From Tolypothrix brevis GSE-NOS-MK-07-07A (GTDB lineage Bacteria > Cyanobacteriota > Cyanobacteriia > Cyanobacteriales > Nostocaceae), in NCBI GenBank assembly GCA_019358985.1, contig JAHHIJ010000004.1, positions 124,001-188,000 on the forward strand: a DNA stretch of 64,000 nucleotides, written 5' to 3'. Position 1 is the first letter of the stretch; each line of letters opens with the position of its first letter. Below, one piece after another: positions 35,790 through 45,817 of the stretch. Both the position numbers and the translations under genes were made by a program. Below the pieces are notes generated by a model. That model saw only the letters and a program-made list of their open reading frames with translations. It ran no database searches and was not told the DNA's origin.

Positions 35790-37067
35790 TTACATTGTCA
35801 AAGATTGAGTATTTATCTCAATTAACTTCGCTAAATCTCGCAAGAATGCAGCAGCATCAGCACCATAAATAATTCGGTGATCGCAAGTAATATTTACCTG
35901 CATTTGTTGCTTGACACCAAACAAACCGTCTGCCGTAGCTACGACTTGCGGACTTGATGCACCGATCGCTAAAATTGAACCTTGTCCGGGTGGTAAAATT
36001 GCATCAAATTTGTCTACACCAAACATCCCCAAGTTGGACACGGTAAATGTGCCGCTGTTGTATTCTTCTGGTTGCAGTTTTTTGACTCTCGCTCGCTCTA
36101 CCAAAGATTTCCAATTACGCGATAGAGAATATATATCCACCATATCTGCATTTTGCAGGACAGGCGTAATTAATCCGCCACCATCCATTGCCACTGCGAC
36201 AGCAACGTTGACATCAGAGTGATACACTATTCCCTGTTCTGAATAATTAGCATTTAACAACGGGTGTTTTTGCAATGTCACCGCTACCGCTTTCGCTAGT
36301 AGTGCTGTCATTGTCACACCTTTAGATTTTATCTGTTTATAAAGCTTGTCTAACGCATCAGTGGTGATTGTGTAACCTACATGAATTACAGGCACAGAGA
36401 GGCTGGCTACCATATTCCGCGCTACGGCATTTTGCAAAGTGTTCATAGGCACTATTTGACCCGGAATGGGTGCAGATGCGGCGACAGGCGTAGGTACTGG
36501 TGCAACGGTCTTAGTGACTTGTGCAGGGGGTGCAGATGCAACGGGAACAGCGGGTTGCTTAGTACCAACAGACGCCTCGACATCCTCAGCCACGATGCGT
36601 CCGTAGGGACCGCTACCCGTGAGGTTACTTAGATCAACCTTCATTTCCTTCGCCAACTTGCGAGCGCGGGGTGAAGCTATCAGCCGTCCTTCCCGATGGT
36701 TGGAGCCATTTTGAGATGCTAAGGCAGGTGTTTCGACTGTGGCTGGTGCTACCATTTGTGGGGGAGCAATAGCAGCTTTCTCTGTACCTGCGTTTCCTTG
36801 CGCTACTGCTTGCTCTATCTCGGCTTCTGTTTCTGCCAATAATGCGATCGCTGAACCTACAGGGGCACTTTCACCAGCTTGTACCAGAATTGTGGCAAGA
36901 TATCCCTCATAAAAGGATTCTACATCCATATCTGCTTTATCTGACTCAACAACCACCACTGTTTCGCCTTTTTCCACTTTATCACCTGGAGATTTCGCCC
37001 AGGAAACAATTTTGCCCTCGGTCATGGTGGAACTCAGCGCCGGCATAAATACTTCTTGGATGCTCAT
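35790..37067 (-). CDS. pdhC: Pyruvate dehydrogenase E2 (dihydrolipoamide acetyltransferase)
   Basis: 425 residues from ATG 37067 (MSIQEVFMPALSSTMTEGKI). A longer open frame up to 37277 reads through G-rich repeat DNA and is rejected. Order: lipoyl domain with lipoyl-Lys in VVESDKADMDVESF, Ala/Pro linker, E3/E1-binding domain (SPRARKLAKEMKVDLSNLTG), a second linker, and the catalytic domain with FTVSNLGMFGVDKFDAILPP and DHRIIYGADAAAF. It transfers acetyl groups to CoA in the pyruvate dehydrogenase complex. The Synechocystis homologue is often named odhB. Confidence 0.93.
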   Translation of the reverse strand: MSIQEVFMPALSSTMTEGKIVSWAKSPGDKVEKGETVVVVESDKADMDVESFYEGYLATILVQAGESAPVGSAIALLAETEAEIEQAVAQGNAGTEKAAIAPPQMVAPATVETPALASQNGSNHREGRLIASPRARKLAKEMKVDLSNLTGSGPYGRIVAEDVEASVGTKQPAVPVASAPPAQVTKTVAPVPTPVAASAPIPGQIVPMNTLQNAVARNMVASLSVPVIHVGYTITTDALDKLYKQIKSKGVTMTALLAKAVAVTLQKHPLLNANYSEQGIVYHSDVNVAVAVAMDGGGLITPVLQNADMVDIYSLSRNWKSLVERARVKKLQPEEYNSGTFTVSNLGMFGVDKFDAILPPGQGSILAIGASSPQVVATADGLFGVKQQMQVNITCDHRIIYGADAAAFLRDLAKLIEINTQSLTM

Positions 37068-37177
37068 AGTCGGGTGGTTTTGAAATCGATAATTTATGGA
37101 CTTTAACAGCTTTTGCTTTATGCGAATTGTAGCTTGACACGGGAATTTTGGATGCTCGATTTTAGATTTTAGGTTTC

Positions 37178-37220
37178 TGGGGGAGGGGAAGAGGGGGGGA
37201 GTGGGGGGAGCAGGGGGAGA
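37178..37220. repeat. G-rich low-complexity tract
   Basis: Runs GGGGGAGGGGAAGAGGGGGG then GAGTGGGGGGAGCAGGGGGAG, about 110 bases upstream of the E2 start on the minus strand. The opposite pattern (CCCCTTTACCCTTTACCCC) follows at 37231-37250. Possible G-quadruplex. Confidence 0.6.
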
Positions 37221-37417
37221 ATTATTTCTTTCCCCTTTACCCTTTACCCCTCCTCCACTCCTGGAACCTAAAGACAAAGCAAAGGTCTATATGATTTATT
37301 CTCCTCATCATCGCTCATTAAGATAAAAAGCTACTGAAATGAAGAGCATATGAAGTGAAATTTCCATCTAAAATTCAGAATTGGTAGTCAACCTGTTTAA
37401 AATTTCTGTTTAATTTT

Positions 37418-37939
37418 ATGTCGGCAAAGTTGAAGTTATTTGGGGTTTTCATACTGGGTATCTTTGCCACTGTCGCTACTGGATTTTATCTCATGCAGCG
37501 CCAGCCGGCAGCATCCATTTCGAGCAATTACAATGGACAAGAGCAATTTTCAGCGATCCCACAAGCTCAACATATTGAGGTATATGCTGAAAGAGTAAAC
37601 TATAAAACTATACCTCTGGAAAATATCAATTCTGTTCTCCAGGGTAGCGATCCGACTACACTTGCCCTGAATGCTTTTGATGATGTGGTATCAGAGAAAG
37701 CAACGCCAAAGGTGGAGGTAGTGTATCCGCAACCAAATCAAGCGATGGTGACGATTACACAGACCAAGCAAGGGGATAATGCTGTCGGTACGGTTAAATA
37801 CCGCGTGGAGATGACAACCTTTGGGCGATCGCTTTTAGTTAGTTCACCCCCCGTTTGGCAAATTGTCTGGGCAGGCTCCCAGGTACAATGTTGGTCTGGG
37901 AACCGCCCTCAAAAAAAATCAATTTCTACCTGTGGATAG
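37418..37939 (+). CDS. Membrane-anchored protein of unknown function
   Basis: 173 residues. An N-terminal helix (LKLFGVFILGIFATVATGFY) is probably an uncleaved anchor. The exported part holds EVYAERVNYKTIPLENINSV, ALNAFDD and PNQAMVTITQTKQGDNAVGT then KYRVEM, with a WQIVWAGSQVQCW end. The pattern is conserved-looking but no family is recognised. Divergent from the E2 gene. The last dozen residues (PQKKSISTCG) are less coding-like. Confidence 0.6.
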   Translation: MSAKLKLFGVFILGIFATVATGFYLMQRQPAASISSNYNGQEQFSAIPQAQHIEVYAERVNYKTIPLENINSVLQGSDPTTLALNAFDDVVSEKATPKVEVVYPQPNQAMVTITQTKQGDNAVGTVKYRVEMTTFGRSLLVSSPPVWQIVWAGSQVQCWSGNRPQKKSISTCG

Positions 37940-37956
37940 ATGCAATTTTGGGTTAG

Positions 37957-38020
37957 GTAGAGACGTTCCCCCGGAACGTCTGTACGATACGGTAGAGACG
38001 TTCCGGCGGAACCTCTCTAC
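37957..38020. repeat. Two palindromic cores, GTTCC variant, tandem
   Basis: GTAGAGACGTTCCCCCGGAA then CGTCTGTAC, 7 bases, then GTAGAGACGTTCCGGCGGAA then CCTCTCTAC. Both copies have small arm mismatches, so they are older or decaying copies. They lie between convergent genes. Confidence 0.82.
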
Positions 38021-38027
38021 TCAGAAT

Positions 38028-38477
38028 TTAAACGTCACCGCGAATTTCTTCTACAACACCATCCCGCAGAACGATTTCGACTTGCATTTTGCTAATCAGG
38101 TTATCACCTGGTTCGACCCGGAAAAAGCCTTCCATTTGAAATTGGGGGACTTCCTGATCCAATTCCAGAAACTGTACTTGCTGGAGGTTTTGCAAACTTT
38201 GATTTTTCTGCTCTAGCAGTTCGCTTTTCTTTTGGTTGACTTGGACTTGGATATTTTCGATTTGTTGCAGGGTTTGTGGTCCAGGAGGTTGTAAGCTCTG
38301 CTTTTGAATTTCAGCTACTGCTCTTTGTCCTTGAGAGTCTAGCTGTTGCAATTGCTGATCAGTTTGATTGATCTGCGTTTGCAGTTGTTGCTGTACCTCA
38401 TCTTTCCAGAGAGGTGTGACAATGACTTTGACATTTACGACTCGCTTTAAAAGCAGTTGAGGTTTGGAGACATCCAT
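38028..38477 (-). CDS. YlqD-like protein
   Basis: 149 residues. N-terminal KPQLLLKRVVNVKVIVTPLW, a long Gln-rich coiled coil (about 25-100) and a C-terminal beta segment (EVPQFQMEGFFRVEPGDNL, VEIVLRDGVVEEIRG). This matches the YlqD family pattern, of unknown function. Located 41 bases downstream of the acyl-ACP synthetase gene on the same strand and probably co-transcribed. Confidence 0.75.
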   Translation of the reverse strand: MDVSKPQLLLKRVVNVKVIVTPLWKDEVQQQLQTQINQTDQQLQQLDSQGQRAVAEIQKQSLQPPGPQTLQQIENIQVQVNQKKSELLEQKNQSLQNLQQVQFLELDQEVPQFQMEGFFRVEPGDNLISKMQVEIVLRDGVVEEIRGDV

Positions 38478-38518
38478 AAAAGTTTCACGTTCACTCTATT
38501 TGTTTGCGGTGGAAATTA

Positions 38519-40495
38519 TCAGGCAAACATGCCGTCAATAATATCGCGATAGTGTTCCATGACGACGTGACGGCGAATTTTTAAGGTTTGTGTCATCATG
38601 CCATTTTCTATGGAAAACGGCTCCAGGATGAGTTTAAATTGACCAATCCGGTCATCCGCTCGATAGCCTGGACGATTTTGCACTTCCCGATTCAATTCTT
38701 GCCGAAATAAATCCTGGCTCATTTTACTCTCAAGATTTATTTTTTGACTTGTTGTTTCGGTTACATTGTCGTCCTGTATACAAAATTCCAGATTTTGACT
38801 TTCTGCCCATTTTTGCAGAGCTTCTAAATTTGGTACAATCAAAGCACCGACGCTGCGTTGATCTTGCCCGACAAGCATCATTTGGTCGATATAAGGCGAT
38901 CGCACGCACGCATCTTCAATGGGCTGTGGTTCGATATTTTCACCATTGCTCAAGACAATTGTATCCTTTGCCCTGCCTGTCAGCACTAAATCTTTTTCTG
39001 GTGTCAGCCAACCCAAATCCCCACTATCAAACCAGCCTTCAGAATCAATTGCTTTTGCTGTCGCTTCCGGATTTAGGTAATATCCTTGCATAATTTGCGG
39101 TCCCTTTAACAGCACTAAACCTTTTTCCCCAATTGGTAGCGGTTTACGAGTTTCTAAATCGACAATTTTATTTTCTGTACCCGGAAGTGGTTGTCCAGAT
39201 GAACCGCGTAAATTCCGCCAAGAACGTCGTACATTTGTGACTGGAGAAGTTTCCGTCAAGCCATAGCCTTGCAAAATCTCGACGCCAATAATTTCAAAGA
39301 AATTATCTATGTGTTTGGGAAGCGCACCACCACCACTAATCATCTGCTTAATTTTTCCTCCTGTAGCTTCTCGTATTTTGTTATAAACGAGTTTTTCTCC
39401 TAATGCATGAAGGGGAAACAATGCAGATGCTTGTATACTTGCTGATAATCGATCAATTCCTGATGCATGAAGATGATCTAAACTCAAGTTTTCCGCAATT
39501 CGCCGCGCTTTGATATACTTATCGCTAATCCCCAATAACGAGTTAATTAAACGTTGTTTGTTCTCAGGTTGTTCCCGAAACTGCTTCTGCACACCTTCAT
39601 AAATCGATTCCCACAAGCGCGGTACACCCAGCATATAATTTGGCTTGAATTGTTGCAAATCCTTTTTGAAAGAACGCAAATTAGTGTAAACTTGGGTGCA
39701 ACCTTGAGAAAGTAAGTAATATTCAACTGTTCTTTCGTAAACGTGCCAGCTAGGAAGAATACTCAGGACAATATCTCCTATTTCTGGTTGTACGACTGTG
39801 CCAAATGTGGTAATTTGGTGCATCAAATTACCATAACTGAGCATTACCCCTTTAGGTTTGCCTGTAGTGCCAGACGTGTACATTAAAGTTGCTAAATCAT
39901 TGCGTTTTTGCCGCGCTGGTTGTAAAGTATGGTTGGTGCCAGTTTCCATCAATTGCGAAAAGTTCAACACCTTTAAAGTTTCTTCTGATGGTGGTGTTTC
40001 ATCACTAAGCAAGATAACTAATTGGATTGGCAAATCGTTAAGCCGATCGCGAAGCTTCTTCAGTGTTTTTAAATCTTCCACTACCAGCGCTGTGCTACCG
40101 CTATTCGCGATGATAAATAGCAATTCTTCCTTTTCTGCTTGGGAACTACGCAGCGCATCTACTCCCCCTGCCATGAGAATACCTTGATCGGCAATAAACC
40201 AGCGGGGACTGTTGTCAGCAATTAAAGTTATGCGATCGCCTACTTTCACCCCCAACCCTTGCAAACCTGTGGCAAATTGTTGTATTTTCTCTAATAGCTG
40301 CCTATGAGTAATCACAACTTCTGGTTTGGAGTGAGGATCGTGCAAAGCAACAGTATCACCGCATCGTTTTGCTACCAAATCCCATATTTCTGGTAGCGTC
40401 TCTACATGGGAAAAATCTGCCAAACGCTTTAATGCCAGACGTTCTCGCTGCGAAATCTGAGAAAATATATCAGCAGTAACAGAAGTTTTCGACAT
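38519..40495 (-). CDS. aas: Long-chain acyl-ACP/acyl-CoA synthetase (AMP-forming)
   Basis: 658 residues. Adenylate-forming enzyme with LATLMYTSGTTGKPKGVMLS, the LILGYGLTETSPVT-type A5 motif (here EILQGYGLTETSPVTNVR), GWFDSGDLGWLTPEKDLVLT and GRAKDTIVLSNGENIEP; the C-terminal Lys is in MTQTLKIRRHVVM. In cyanobacteria such proteins (Synechocystis Slr1609) reactivate free fatty acids, chiefly to acyl-ACP. Alternative: acyl-CoA ligase. AGGAG lies 10 bases before the ATG. Confidence 0.9.
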   Translation of the reverse strand: MSKTSVTADIFSQISQRERLALKRLADFSHVETLPEIWDLVAKRCGDTVALHDPHSKPEVVITHRQLLEKIQQFATGLQGLGVKVGDRITLIADNSPRWFIADQGILMAGGVDALRSSQAEKEELLFIIANSGSTALVVEDLKTLKKLRDRLNDLPIQLVILLSDETPPSEETLKVLNFSQLMETGTNHTLQPARQKRNDLATLMYTSGTTGKPKGVMLSYGNLMHQITTFGTVVQPEIGDIVLSILPSWHVYERTVEYYLLSQGCTQVYTNLRSFKKDLQQFKPNYMLGVPRLWESIYEGVQKQFREQPENKQRLINSLLGISDKYIKARRIAENLSLDHLHASGIDRLSASIQASALFPLHALGEKLVYNKIREATGGKIKQMISGGGALPKHIDNFFEIIGVEILQGYGLTETSPVTNVRRSWRNLRGSSGQPLPGTENKIVDLETRKPLPIGEKGLVLLKGPQIMQGYYLNPEATAKAIDSEGWFDSGDLGWLTPEKDLVLTGRAKDTIVLSNGENIEPQPIEDACVRSPYIDQMMLVGQDQRSVGALIVPNLEALQKWAESQNLEFCIQDDNVTETTSQKINLESKMSQDLFRQELNREVQNRPGYRADDRIGQFKLILEPFSIENGMMTQTLKIRRHVVMEHYRDIIDGMFA

Positions 40496-40786
40496 TACAC
40501 ATCATCTCCTAAATCATAAATTATTATGTTTACAGCATATTCTGTCATTTGACTAAAATAGCCGGTTTGAAGATACACAACTACTTGTATCCATACAGAT
40601 TTTCCAGATTTTCATGAATATATTTAAATAAATATATGTTAAGATGATTTTACATAGACTAAAAGCAATGAAACTTGCTTTTAACTGGTTGTAATTAACA
40701 ACAATGACCGATGTGGAGAGCAAAGGATGAAAATTTTATACTTCATCCTTGAGTTTACCACTTATTACTAACAGGCGTGATTACCT

Positions 40787-41029
40787 ATGGATTTGCTAGA
40801 TATTATATTACTAACCTCAATCAATATATTTGCTTGTCTTGCTTTCCCAAGGCTTCTATCTCTCATTTTTACTTTTAAGACCAAGTATATTCAACGTTTG
40901 CAAGTGTACTCAACATCACGAAAAACTAAATACGAAATTACCAGTTTTCCATATTGTACAAGTTACTCATTAACCGCCAGCCCCGTATGTAAGTTTCGTC
41001 CTAATTTTTGCGCGAAATGTTCTCCATAA
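40787..41029 (+). CDS. Small membrane protein, paralogue of the next gene
   Basis: 80 residues. The N-terminal hydrophobic segment MDLLDIILLTSINIFACLAF then PRLLSLIF is followed by a basic, Tyr/Ser/Cys-rich tail. The helix pattern (LxxxL...ACLxxPxLLSLI) matches the protein at 41327. No family or Shine-Dalgarno sequence recognised. The tail may be non-native, since the neighbour ends soon after the helix. Confidence 0.45.
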   Translation: MDLLDIILLTSINIFACLAFPRLLSLIFTFKTKYIQRLQVYSTSRKTKYEITSFPYCTSYSLTASPVCKFRPNFCAKCSP

Positions 41030-41326
41030 AAAATAGCTACAAGTTCGTAGTGAGGACTTTAGTACTCATCTAATCACATAAGGACTGAAGTCATTACTAC
41101 AAAAATGCTTTATTATGGTAAGCTAAACGCATATGGTAGAATGAGTTACTTTTGAATTAAAAATTTTTATCTGCACAAATAAATAATTTGTCTCTTAACA
41201 AAACGTATCTTAATTATTTATTATAATAACCAAAAGAAATTCTAACTATTATATTTGTCAAATTTTAGTAATTATGCCTCACACTAAAAATAGTAATCAA
41301 CAATACTAAAAAAGGGGCATTGATTT
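41030..41326. other. AT-rich spacer between two small membrane-protein genes
   Basis: No gene or repeat was found. It contains the phrase pair GAGGACTTTAGTACTCATCT and AAGGACTGAAGTCATTACTA, a loose direct repeat of unknown meaning. Confidence 0.4.
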
Positions 41327-41494
41327 ATGGGTTTGATGAATGCTCTATTCATGACGCTGGTTTCTACGATCGCTTGTCTTACGTTACCCAAGCTGCTATC
41401 TTTGATTTTGGTTCGTCAAAGCCAACAGACTGCACCATTGCCAATAGCCATAACACCAGAAAACACCTATAAAGAAGCTCCAAGTTTTCTTTAA
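41327..41494 (+). CDS. Small membrane protein (55 residues)
   Basis: MGLMNALFMTLVSTIACLTL then PKLLSLILVRQSQ: one transmembrane helix with a short polar tail (APLPIAITPENTYKEAPSFL). It shares ACL(T/A)(L/F)P(K/R)LLSLI with the protein at 40787-41029, so the pair looks like a tandem duplication. Function unknown. Confidence 0.5.
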   Translation: MGLMNALFMTLVSTIACLTLPKLLSLILVRQSQQTAPLPIAITPENTYKEAPSFL

Positions 41495-41500
41495 AAAGCC

Positions 41501-41567
41501 ATTAGACATCATTTAAATATGCGTTATCCACAACCTTTGTAGAGACTATTCTGTGCTACGTCTCTAC
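41501..41567. repeat. Family B repeat (reverse)
   Basis: ATTAGACATCATTTAAATAT, GCGTTATCCACAACCTTTGT, AGAGACTATTCTGTGCTACG, TCTCTAC. The ATTCTGTGCTA centre also occurs at 28385-28402, where the left arm is likewise AGACTATTCTG. Confidence 0.78.
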
Positions 41568-41639
41568 ATTCTTAACTGAACTGTATTGGAGTTAGGGTTT
41601 CAGTTTCAATGTTATGAAATGCAAACTATATTGCTATAT

Positions 41640-42203
41640 TTAGTTTGGGAAAAATTTCTCTACACTGCAACTAAAACCGGGTAACAGCGCCGAAGTTATA
41701 GTATCATCACTAAAAAGAGTGACTGCCAATTTAAGTATACCTTGTTCGCGGCAGTAAACCTCTAATTTATGCGATCGCCAATCAGCAATCCAATATTCTT
41801 TGACACCTCTTGAAGAATAAAGCTTTAGTTTAGCCTCTCTATCTCTTCTTTGGTCTTCTTTGCTTCCAGACAAAACCTCTACTACCAACTCAGGGGCACC
41901 AGTTAAATGTCCTGCTTCATCCAACATCAGCGCTAAAGTTTCCTTGCTAACCCAAACCACATCGGGAATCACATTATCAGATTCAGAAAACAGAACACCG
42001 GGACTAGGAATTGTCTCTCCTAAACCACTACTTTCAGACCAAGCATCGAGTTTACAACCGATTTTACCGCAAGTTTGCTGATGTCTAAAGTGTGGTGCTC
42101 TAGTTACAAATAATTCTCCATCAATTATCTCGTATTTTGTCCCTTCATTTTCTGAGAGAAGTTCTAAATCTTCAATTGTCCAGCGTATTCCTTCTGTTAG
42201 CAT
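41640..42203 (-). CDS. Uma2 family (DUF820) endonuclease-like protein
   Basis: 187 residues with the PD-(D/E)XK-like core of the family: YEIIDGELFVTRAPHFRHQ, VIPDVVWVSKE, GAPELVVEVLSGSKEDQRRD, REAKLKLYSSRGVKEYWIAD. Predicted acid/Lys triad: Asp in VIPDVVW, Glu in LVVEVLS and Lys in REAKLKLY. Very abundant in cyanobacteria, with unknown role; nuclease activity is predicted from fold only. Confidence 0.88.
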   Translation of the reverse strand: MLTEGIRWTIEDLELLSENEGTKYEIIDGELFVTRAPHFRHQQTCGKIGCKLDAWSESSGLGETIPSPGVLFSESDNVIPDVVWVSKETLALMLDEAGHLTGAPELVVEVLSGSKEDQRRDREAKLKLYSSRGVKEYWIADWRSHKLEVYCREQGILKLAVTLFSDDTITSALLPGFSCSVEKFFPN

Positions 42204-42307
42204 ATAATTTCTCCGCTAACGGCTTTTGTGTAGATATTATATTGTAACGCAAGCATCCAATTTTGGCGCCGGCGGCTAATTTAACTAAGTAGAGAAGACC
42301 AAAGCAT

Positions 42308-42511
42308 ATGAAAATAAAAGCAATTATTCATCCCGCAGAAGAAGGTGGTTATTGGGCTGAAGTTCCAGCGCTCCCTGGTTGTATTACTGAGGGTGAGACG
42401 ATGGAGGAGGTATTAATTAATTTAAAAGATGCAATAGAGGGCTGGTTGGAAGTCGCAAATAGTAGTCACCAACTAGAATCAAATGCTCAAATTGTCGAGA
42501 TTGCGGTATGA
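42308..42511 (+). CDS. hicB: HicB family antitoxin
   Basis: 67 residues. The partial RNase-H-like fold of HicB: KAIIHPAEEGGYWAEVPALP, GCITEGETMEEVLINLKDAI then EGWLE. Short form without a separate DNA-binding domain. It binds and silences the HicA toxin encoded by the next gene; the stop overlaps the hicA start by 4 bases (ATGA), so the two are translationally coupled. Confidence 0.9.
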   Translation: MKIKAIIHPAEEGGYWAEVPALPGCITEGETMEEVLINLKDAIEGWLEVANSSHQLESNAQIVEIAV

Positions 42512-42717
42512 AATCAATCTCTGGTAAAAACTTATGTAAAATTGTCGAACAGCGAGGTTGGATTTTACAGAGAATTACAGGTAGCCATCACATTTACCAA
42601 AATTCTGATTTTGATAAAATACTTTCTATTCCTGTTCATCGAAATCAAGACTTGAAAATCGGGACTTTAAAAGCATTGATGAAAATCGCCGATCTAACGG
42701 AAGAGGATTTGGCGTGA
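42508..42717 (+). CDS. hicA: HicA family toxin (mRNA interferase)
   Basis: 69 residues, dsRBD-like fold. SGKNLCKIVEQRGWILQRIT then GSHHIY carries the catalytic His in GSHH; SIPVHRNQDLKIGTLKALMK follows. HicA cleaves mRNA when free of HicB. Order antitoxin then toxin. Probably intact. Confidence 0.9.
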   Translation: MKSISGKNLCKIVEQRGWILQRITGSHHIYQNSDFDKILSIPVHRNQDLKIGTLKALMKIADLTEEDLA

Positions 42718-42978
42718 ATTAATTATGGTGGATTAGAGAAGTGCGCTGCAATTCATCAACTACTCCCTTCCCGCTACAAGATCACCTATCTTCTTTCTCT
42801 TCTACCTTTGTGTACTTCGTGTCTTTGCGGTTCGTTAAATAGGTATTTTTCGAGCGGGAAGGGAGTAATTTGTGGGAATAAACATAATGATCGATTAGCG
42901 ATCGCCTAACCCATGCAAACTATTGAGAGATTGCTTAAATCGCCGTGGTTGTGTCCCAGATTTTCCTCTCGCTCATAA

Positions 42979-43434
42979 TTAAGGGGCTAGTAAATCTTTA
43001 GTCATGAGAAAACGGTCATGACGTTGATACCCGCTTCTGCGATAAAGACGTTGGGCATCAGGATTTTCAAAATCTACTTCCAAATGAAGTGCTTGGACTC
43101 CCAAAACTCGGCAGGCATCCTCGACAAATACCAATGTTTGAGTTCCAATCCCTTGACCGCGATACTTGGGACGAAGGTAAAACTCGTCAATAAAGGCATC
43201 TCTCCCCCGGTATTCCAAGCTGTAGCCCAGTGTCAAAATAATGTAGCCGATCGCATCATCTTCTTGCTGAATTAGCCACCCTTTCCCTAAAGACTCATCA
43301 GTTAAAAATTGTCTGAGTACATCGCGATCAATATTTTCATCAAATGGCAAATTTTCATTGTGATGAAAATCTCGAACAAACTCTAAGAGAGTAGGAAGAT
43401 CGGCGATCGCTGCAACTCGATAGTTAATGGTCAC
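42979..43434 (-). CDS. GNAT family N-acetyltransferase
   Basis: 151 residues. Acetyl-CoA-binding motif A: FIDEFYLRPKYRGQGIGTQT (Q/R-x-x-G-x-G/A = RGQGIG), then ALHLEVDFENPDAQRLYRRS then GYQRHDRFLMTK. Substrate unknown. Far from the microviridin genes and not like the family-specific MdnD, so no link is claimed. Confidence 0.88.
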   Translation of the reverse strand: MTINYRVAAIADLPTLLEFVRDFHHNENLPFDENIDRDVLRQFLTDESLGKGWLIQQEDDAIGYIILTLGYSLEYRGRDAFIDEFYLRPKYRGQGIGTQTLVFVEDACRVLGVQALHLEVDFENPDAQRLYRRSGYQRHDRFLMTKDLLAP

Positions 43435-43511
43435 AATATATCTCCTAAAATCGACAAAAGTTTGTTCTTATAGTCCCAGGTTTATAGCCTGCGGACTTTT
43501 TTCAATGCTCT

Positions 43512-45680
43512 CTATTTTAACTTTTTACTATCCCGGCGCCACTTCCCTTTAACCAAACGAATTTCATCAAAACTATAGCTATCACCAAGATACTCTTTAA
43601 TTGGCGTCAAAGCAATATCCCCCAGAATTTCTAACACTTGCAAAATTTTCTGCTGCTTTTCTAGGGGAACTAACAAATTTAAATCTACAGGCTGATTTTT
43701 ATCAATTAAATCTGAAAGGTGACGAATAATAGTAGTGGGTCGAAAGTTGCGTTTATGAGCAATTTCTCCAACAGTTAAACCTTGTTGATGTAACTGTAAA
43801 GTAAAGTATTCAGTCTCTGTAGGTAAGCCTTGTGAAGCTGTAGAAGTAACATTAGCTTTCTCTAATGACAAACCTTGTTCTTCACAATAAGCGCGAATTT
43901 CCTTGATAAATGTCTCGCCATATTGAGCAAGTTTATGACTACCAACACCGGAAAGTTCACCAAATTCAGAAAGTGTTTTCGGTTTGGCTTGTGCCATCAA
44001 TTTTAAAGTAGAATCAGGAAAGACAACATAAGGTGGAACAGATTGTTCATCAGCAAGTTGTTTACGAAGCGATCGCAATCGATAAACGAGCATTTCCACT
44101 TCTGCGGCTTTCTCACTATCACCTTCCCAAATCGGCTTCTGTGCGACGGTAATGGCTATAGAAACTGTACGCTGTTTTCGCATTACTTCCCAACTCAAAG
44201 CGTTCAATTTGAAGACAGAGTAACCATCGTTCGTTTGTTCTAATAAACCTTGATGTAAAAGCGATCGCGCTAACATTCGCCATTCATCGACACTTTTCTC
44301 TTTGCCAATACCGTATGTAGATAGTTTATCATGTCCGTTTTGAGTAATCTTCTGAGTTTTCGCTCCTCGCAACACATCAATAATATAAAGCATCCCAAAT
44401 CTTTCTTTACAACGCGCTACGCAAGATAGAAATTTCATCGCTTCAATTGTCCAATCTTGCACCGGTTTGGGAAAACGGCAATTATCACAGTTACCGCAAT
44501 TTCCTGGAAAACGTTCGCCAAAATAACCTAACTGAATTGTTCGCCGGCAATCTGTACCTTCCGCATAATCAATTACCTGACGTAATTGTTGCTTCGCGAT
44601 TAATTGTTCTTGCGGTTCGGTTTTTTGATTAATACTCCATTCTATGGTTTTAATATCACCGTAACTGAAAAACATTGTACACCGAGATGTTTCGCCATCT
44701 CTACCCGCTCTGCCTGATTCTTGATAATAACTTTCTAAATTACGCGGTATATCATAGTGAATTACAAATCGGACATCCGGTTTATTGATTCCCATGCCAA
44801 AAGCAACAGTTGCCACCATCAAGCGCACATCATCGCGAATAAATCGAGTTTGATTTTTTGTGCGTTCTTCGTCAGTTAAACCAGCATGATAAGAAAGGGC
44901 AGCAACTTTATCATTTTGCAGTTTAAAAGTGAGTTCATCAACCTTTTTCCGCGTTAAACAATAGATGATTCCCGAACCTTCATTTTCTTTGACAATTTCT
45001 AATATTTCCGCGTAAGCAGTCTTAGTTTTGGAGCGAATTTCATAATACAGATTTTCACGATTGAAACTAGCAAGATGAATACTTGGTTGCTTTAATCCCA
45101 ATTGTTGGATAATATCATTGCGGACTCGATCTGTGGCAGTGGCAGTAAGCGCGAGAGTGGGGACATTTGGGTAACGTTTGCGAACTGAGCGCAACTGACG
45201 GTATTCTGGACGAAAATCGTGTCCCCATTCTGAGACGCAATGCGCTTCATCAATGGCAAAGGCAGCAATGCCGATTTGGTGATGTACTAAATCGAGAAAA
45301 GGCAGAAATCTTTCGCTTAATAAGCGTTCTGGGGCAACGTAGAGTAATTTAACTTGACCTTTGAGAATCGCTTCTTCACGCGATCGCGTTTTATAAGCAT
45401 TTAGACTACTATTAAGAAAGGTTGCAGAGATATTATTATTTCGCAACGATTCCACTTGGTCTTGCATCAAAGCGATCAAAGGCGATACTACCACGGTTAA
45501 GCCTTTTTTCAAAATGGCTGGTAGTTGAAAGCACAGCGATTTTCCTCCCCCTGTAGGCATAACAATCAGTAAATCCCGATTTTGCAGCGCATCCTCGATA
45601 ATTTGCCGTTGTCCTGGGCGAAATTGATCGTAACCGAAGTGATATTTTAGCGCTTGTTCTAAATTGGGATACTGAAGCAT
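43512..45680 (-). CDS. recQ: ATP-dependent DNA helicase RecQ
   Basis: 722 residues. Helicase core with [13 protein letters not shown] (Q motif), [15 protein letters not shown] (Walker A), [18 protein letters not shown] (Walker B) and [17 protein letters not shown] (motif VI). Then the zinc-binding region [24 protein letters not shown], a winged-helix RQC domain and an HRDC domain ([20 protein letters not shown]). A further C-terminal stretch carries a helix-turn-helix-like RQC/UvrD-type end ([20 protein letters not shown]). It unwinds DNA in recombination repair. Confidence 0.95.
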   Translation of the reverse strand: MLQYPNLEQALKYHFGYDQFRPGQRQIIEDALQNRDLLIVMPTGGGKSLCFQLPAILKKGLTVVVSPLIALMQDQVESLRNNNISATFLNSSLNAYKTRSREEAILKGQVKLLYVAPERLLSERFLPFLDLVHHQIGIAAFAIDEAHCVSEWGHDFRPEYRQLRSVRKRYPNVPTLALTATATDRVRNDIIQQLGLKQPSIHLASFNRENLYYEIRSKTKTAYAEILEIVKENEGSGIIYCLTRKKVDELTFKLQNDKVAALSYHAGLTDEERTKNQTRFIRDDVRLMVATVAFGMGINKPDVRFVIHYDIPRNLESYYQESGRAGRDGETSRCTMFFSYGDIKTIEWSINQKTEPQEQLIAKQQLRQVIDYAEGTDCRRTIQLGYFGERFPGNCGNCDNCRFPKPVQDWTIEAMKFLSCVARCKERFGMLYIIDVLRGAKTQKITQNGHDKLSTYGIGKEKSVDEWRMLARSLLHQGLLEQTNDGYSVFKLNALSWEVMRKQRTVSIAITVAQKPIWEGDSEKAAEVEMLVYRLRSLRKQLADEQSVPPYVVFPDSTLKLMAQAKPKTLSEFGELSGVGSHKLAQYGETFIKEIRAYCEEQGLSLEKANVTSTASQGLPTETEYFTLQLHQQGLTVGEIAHKRNFRPTTIIRHLSDLIDKNQPVDLNLLVPLEKQQKILQVLEILGDIALTPIKEYLGDSYSFDEIRLVKGKWRRDSKKLK

Positions 45681-45817
45681 AGCGATCGCTTTTTTAGGGC
45701 TTTTTGCCAGGATAGTTACGAAGATAACAGGATTTTAACTCACATTATCGGCAGAGGAAGGGAAGTCTTACGTTTCTAGATGCATGGTTTACAGTGCCAA
45801 ATTGTGCAGGGCAGAAA

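Noticed and set aside
37068-37277. 70-residue N-terminal extension of the E2 protein
   Set aside because: It is translated from G-rich low-complexity repeats; the lipoyl domain begins right after the internal ATG at 37067.
42979-43434. GNAT protein as the microviridin acetyltransferase MdnD
   Set aside because: Too distant (16 kb), opposite strand, and a generic GNAT pattern; no specific resemblance could be seen.
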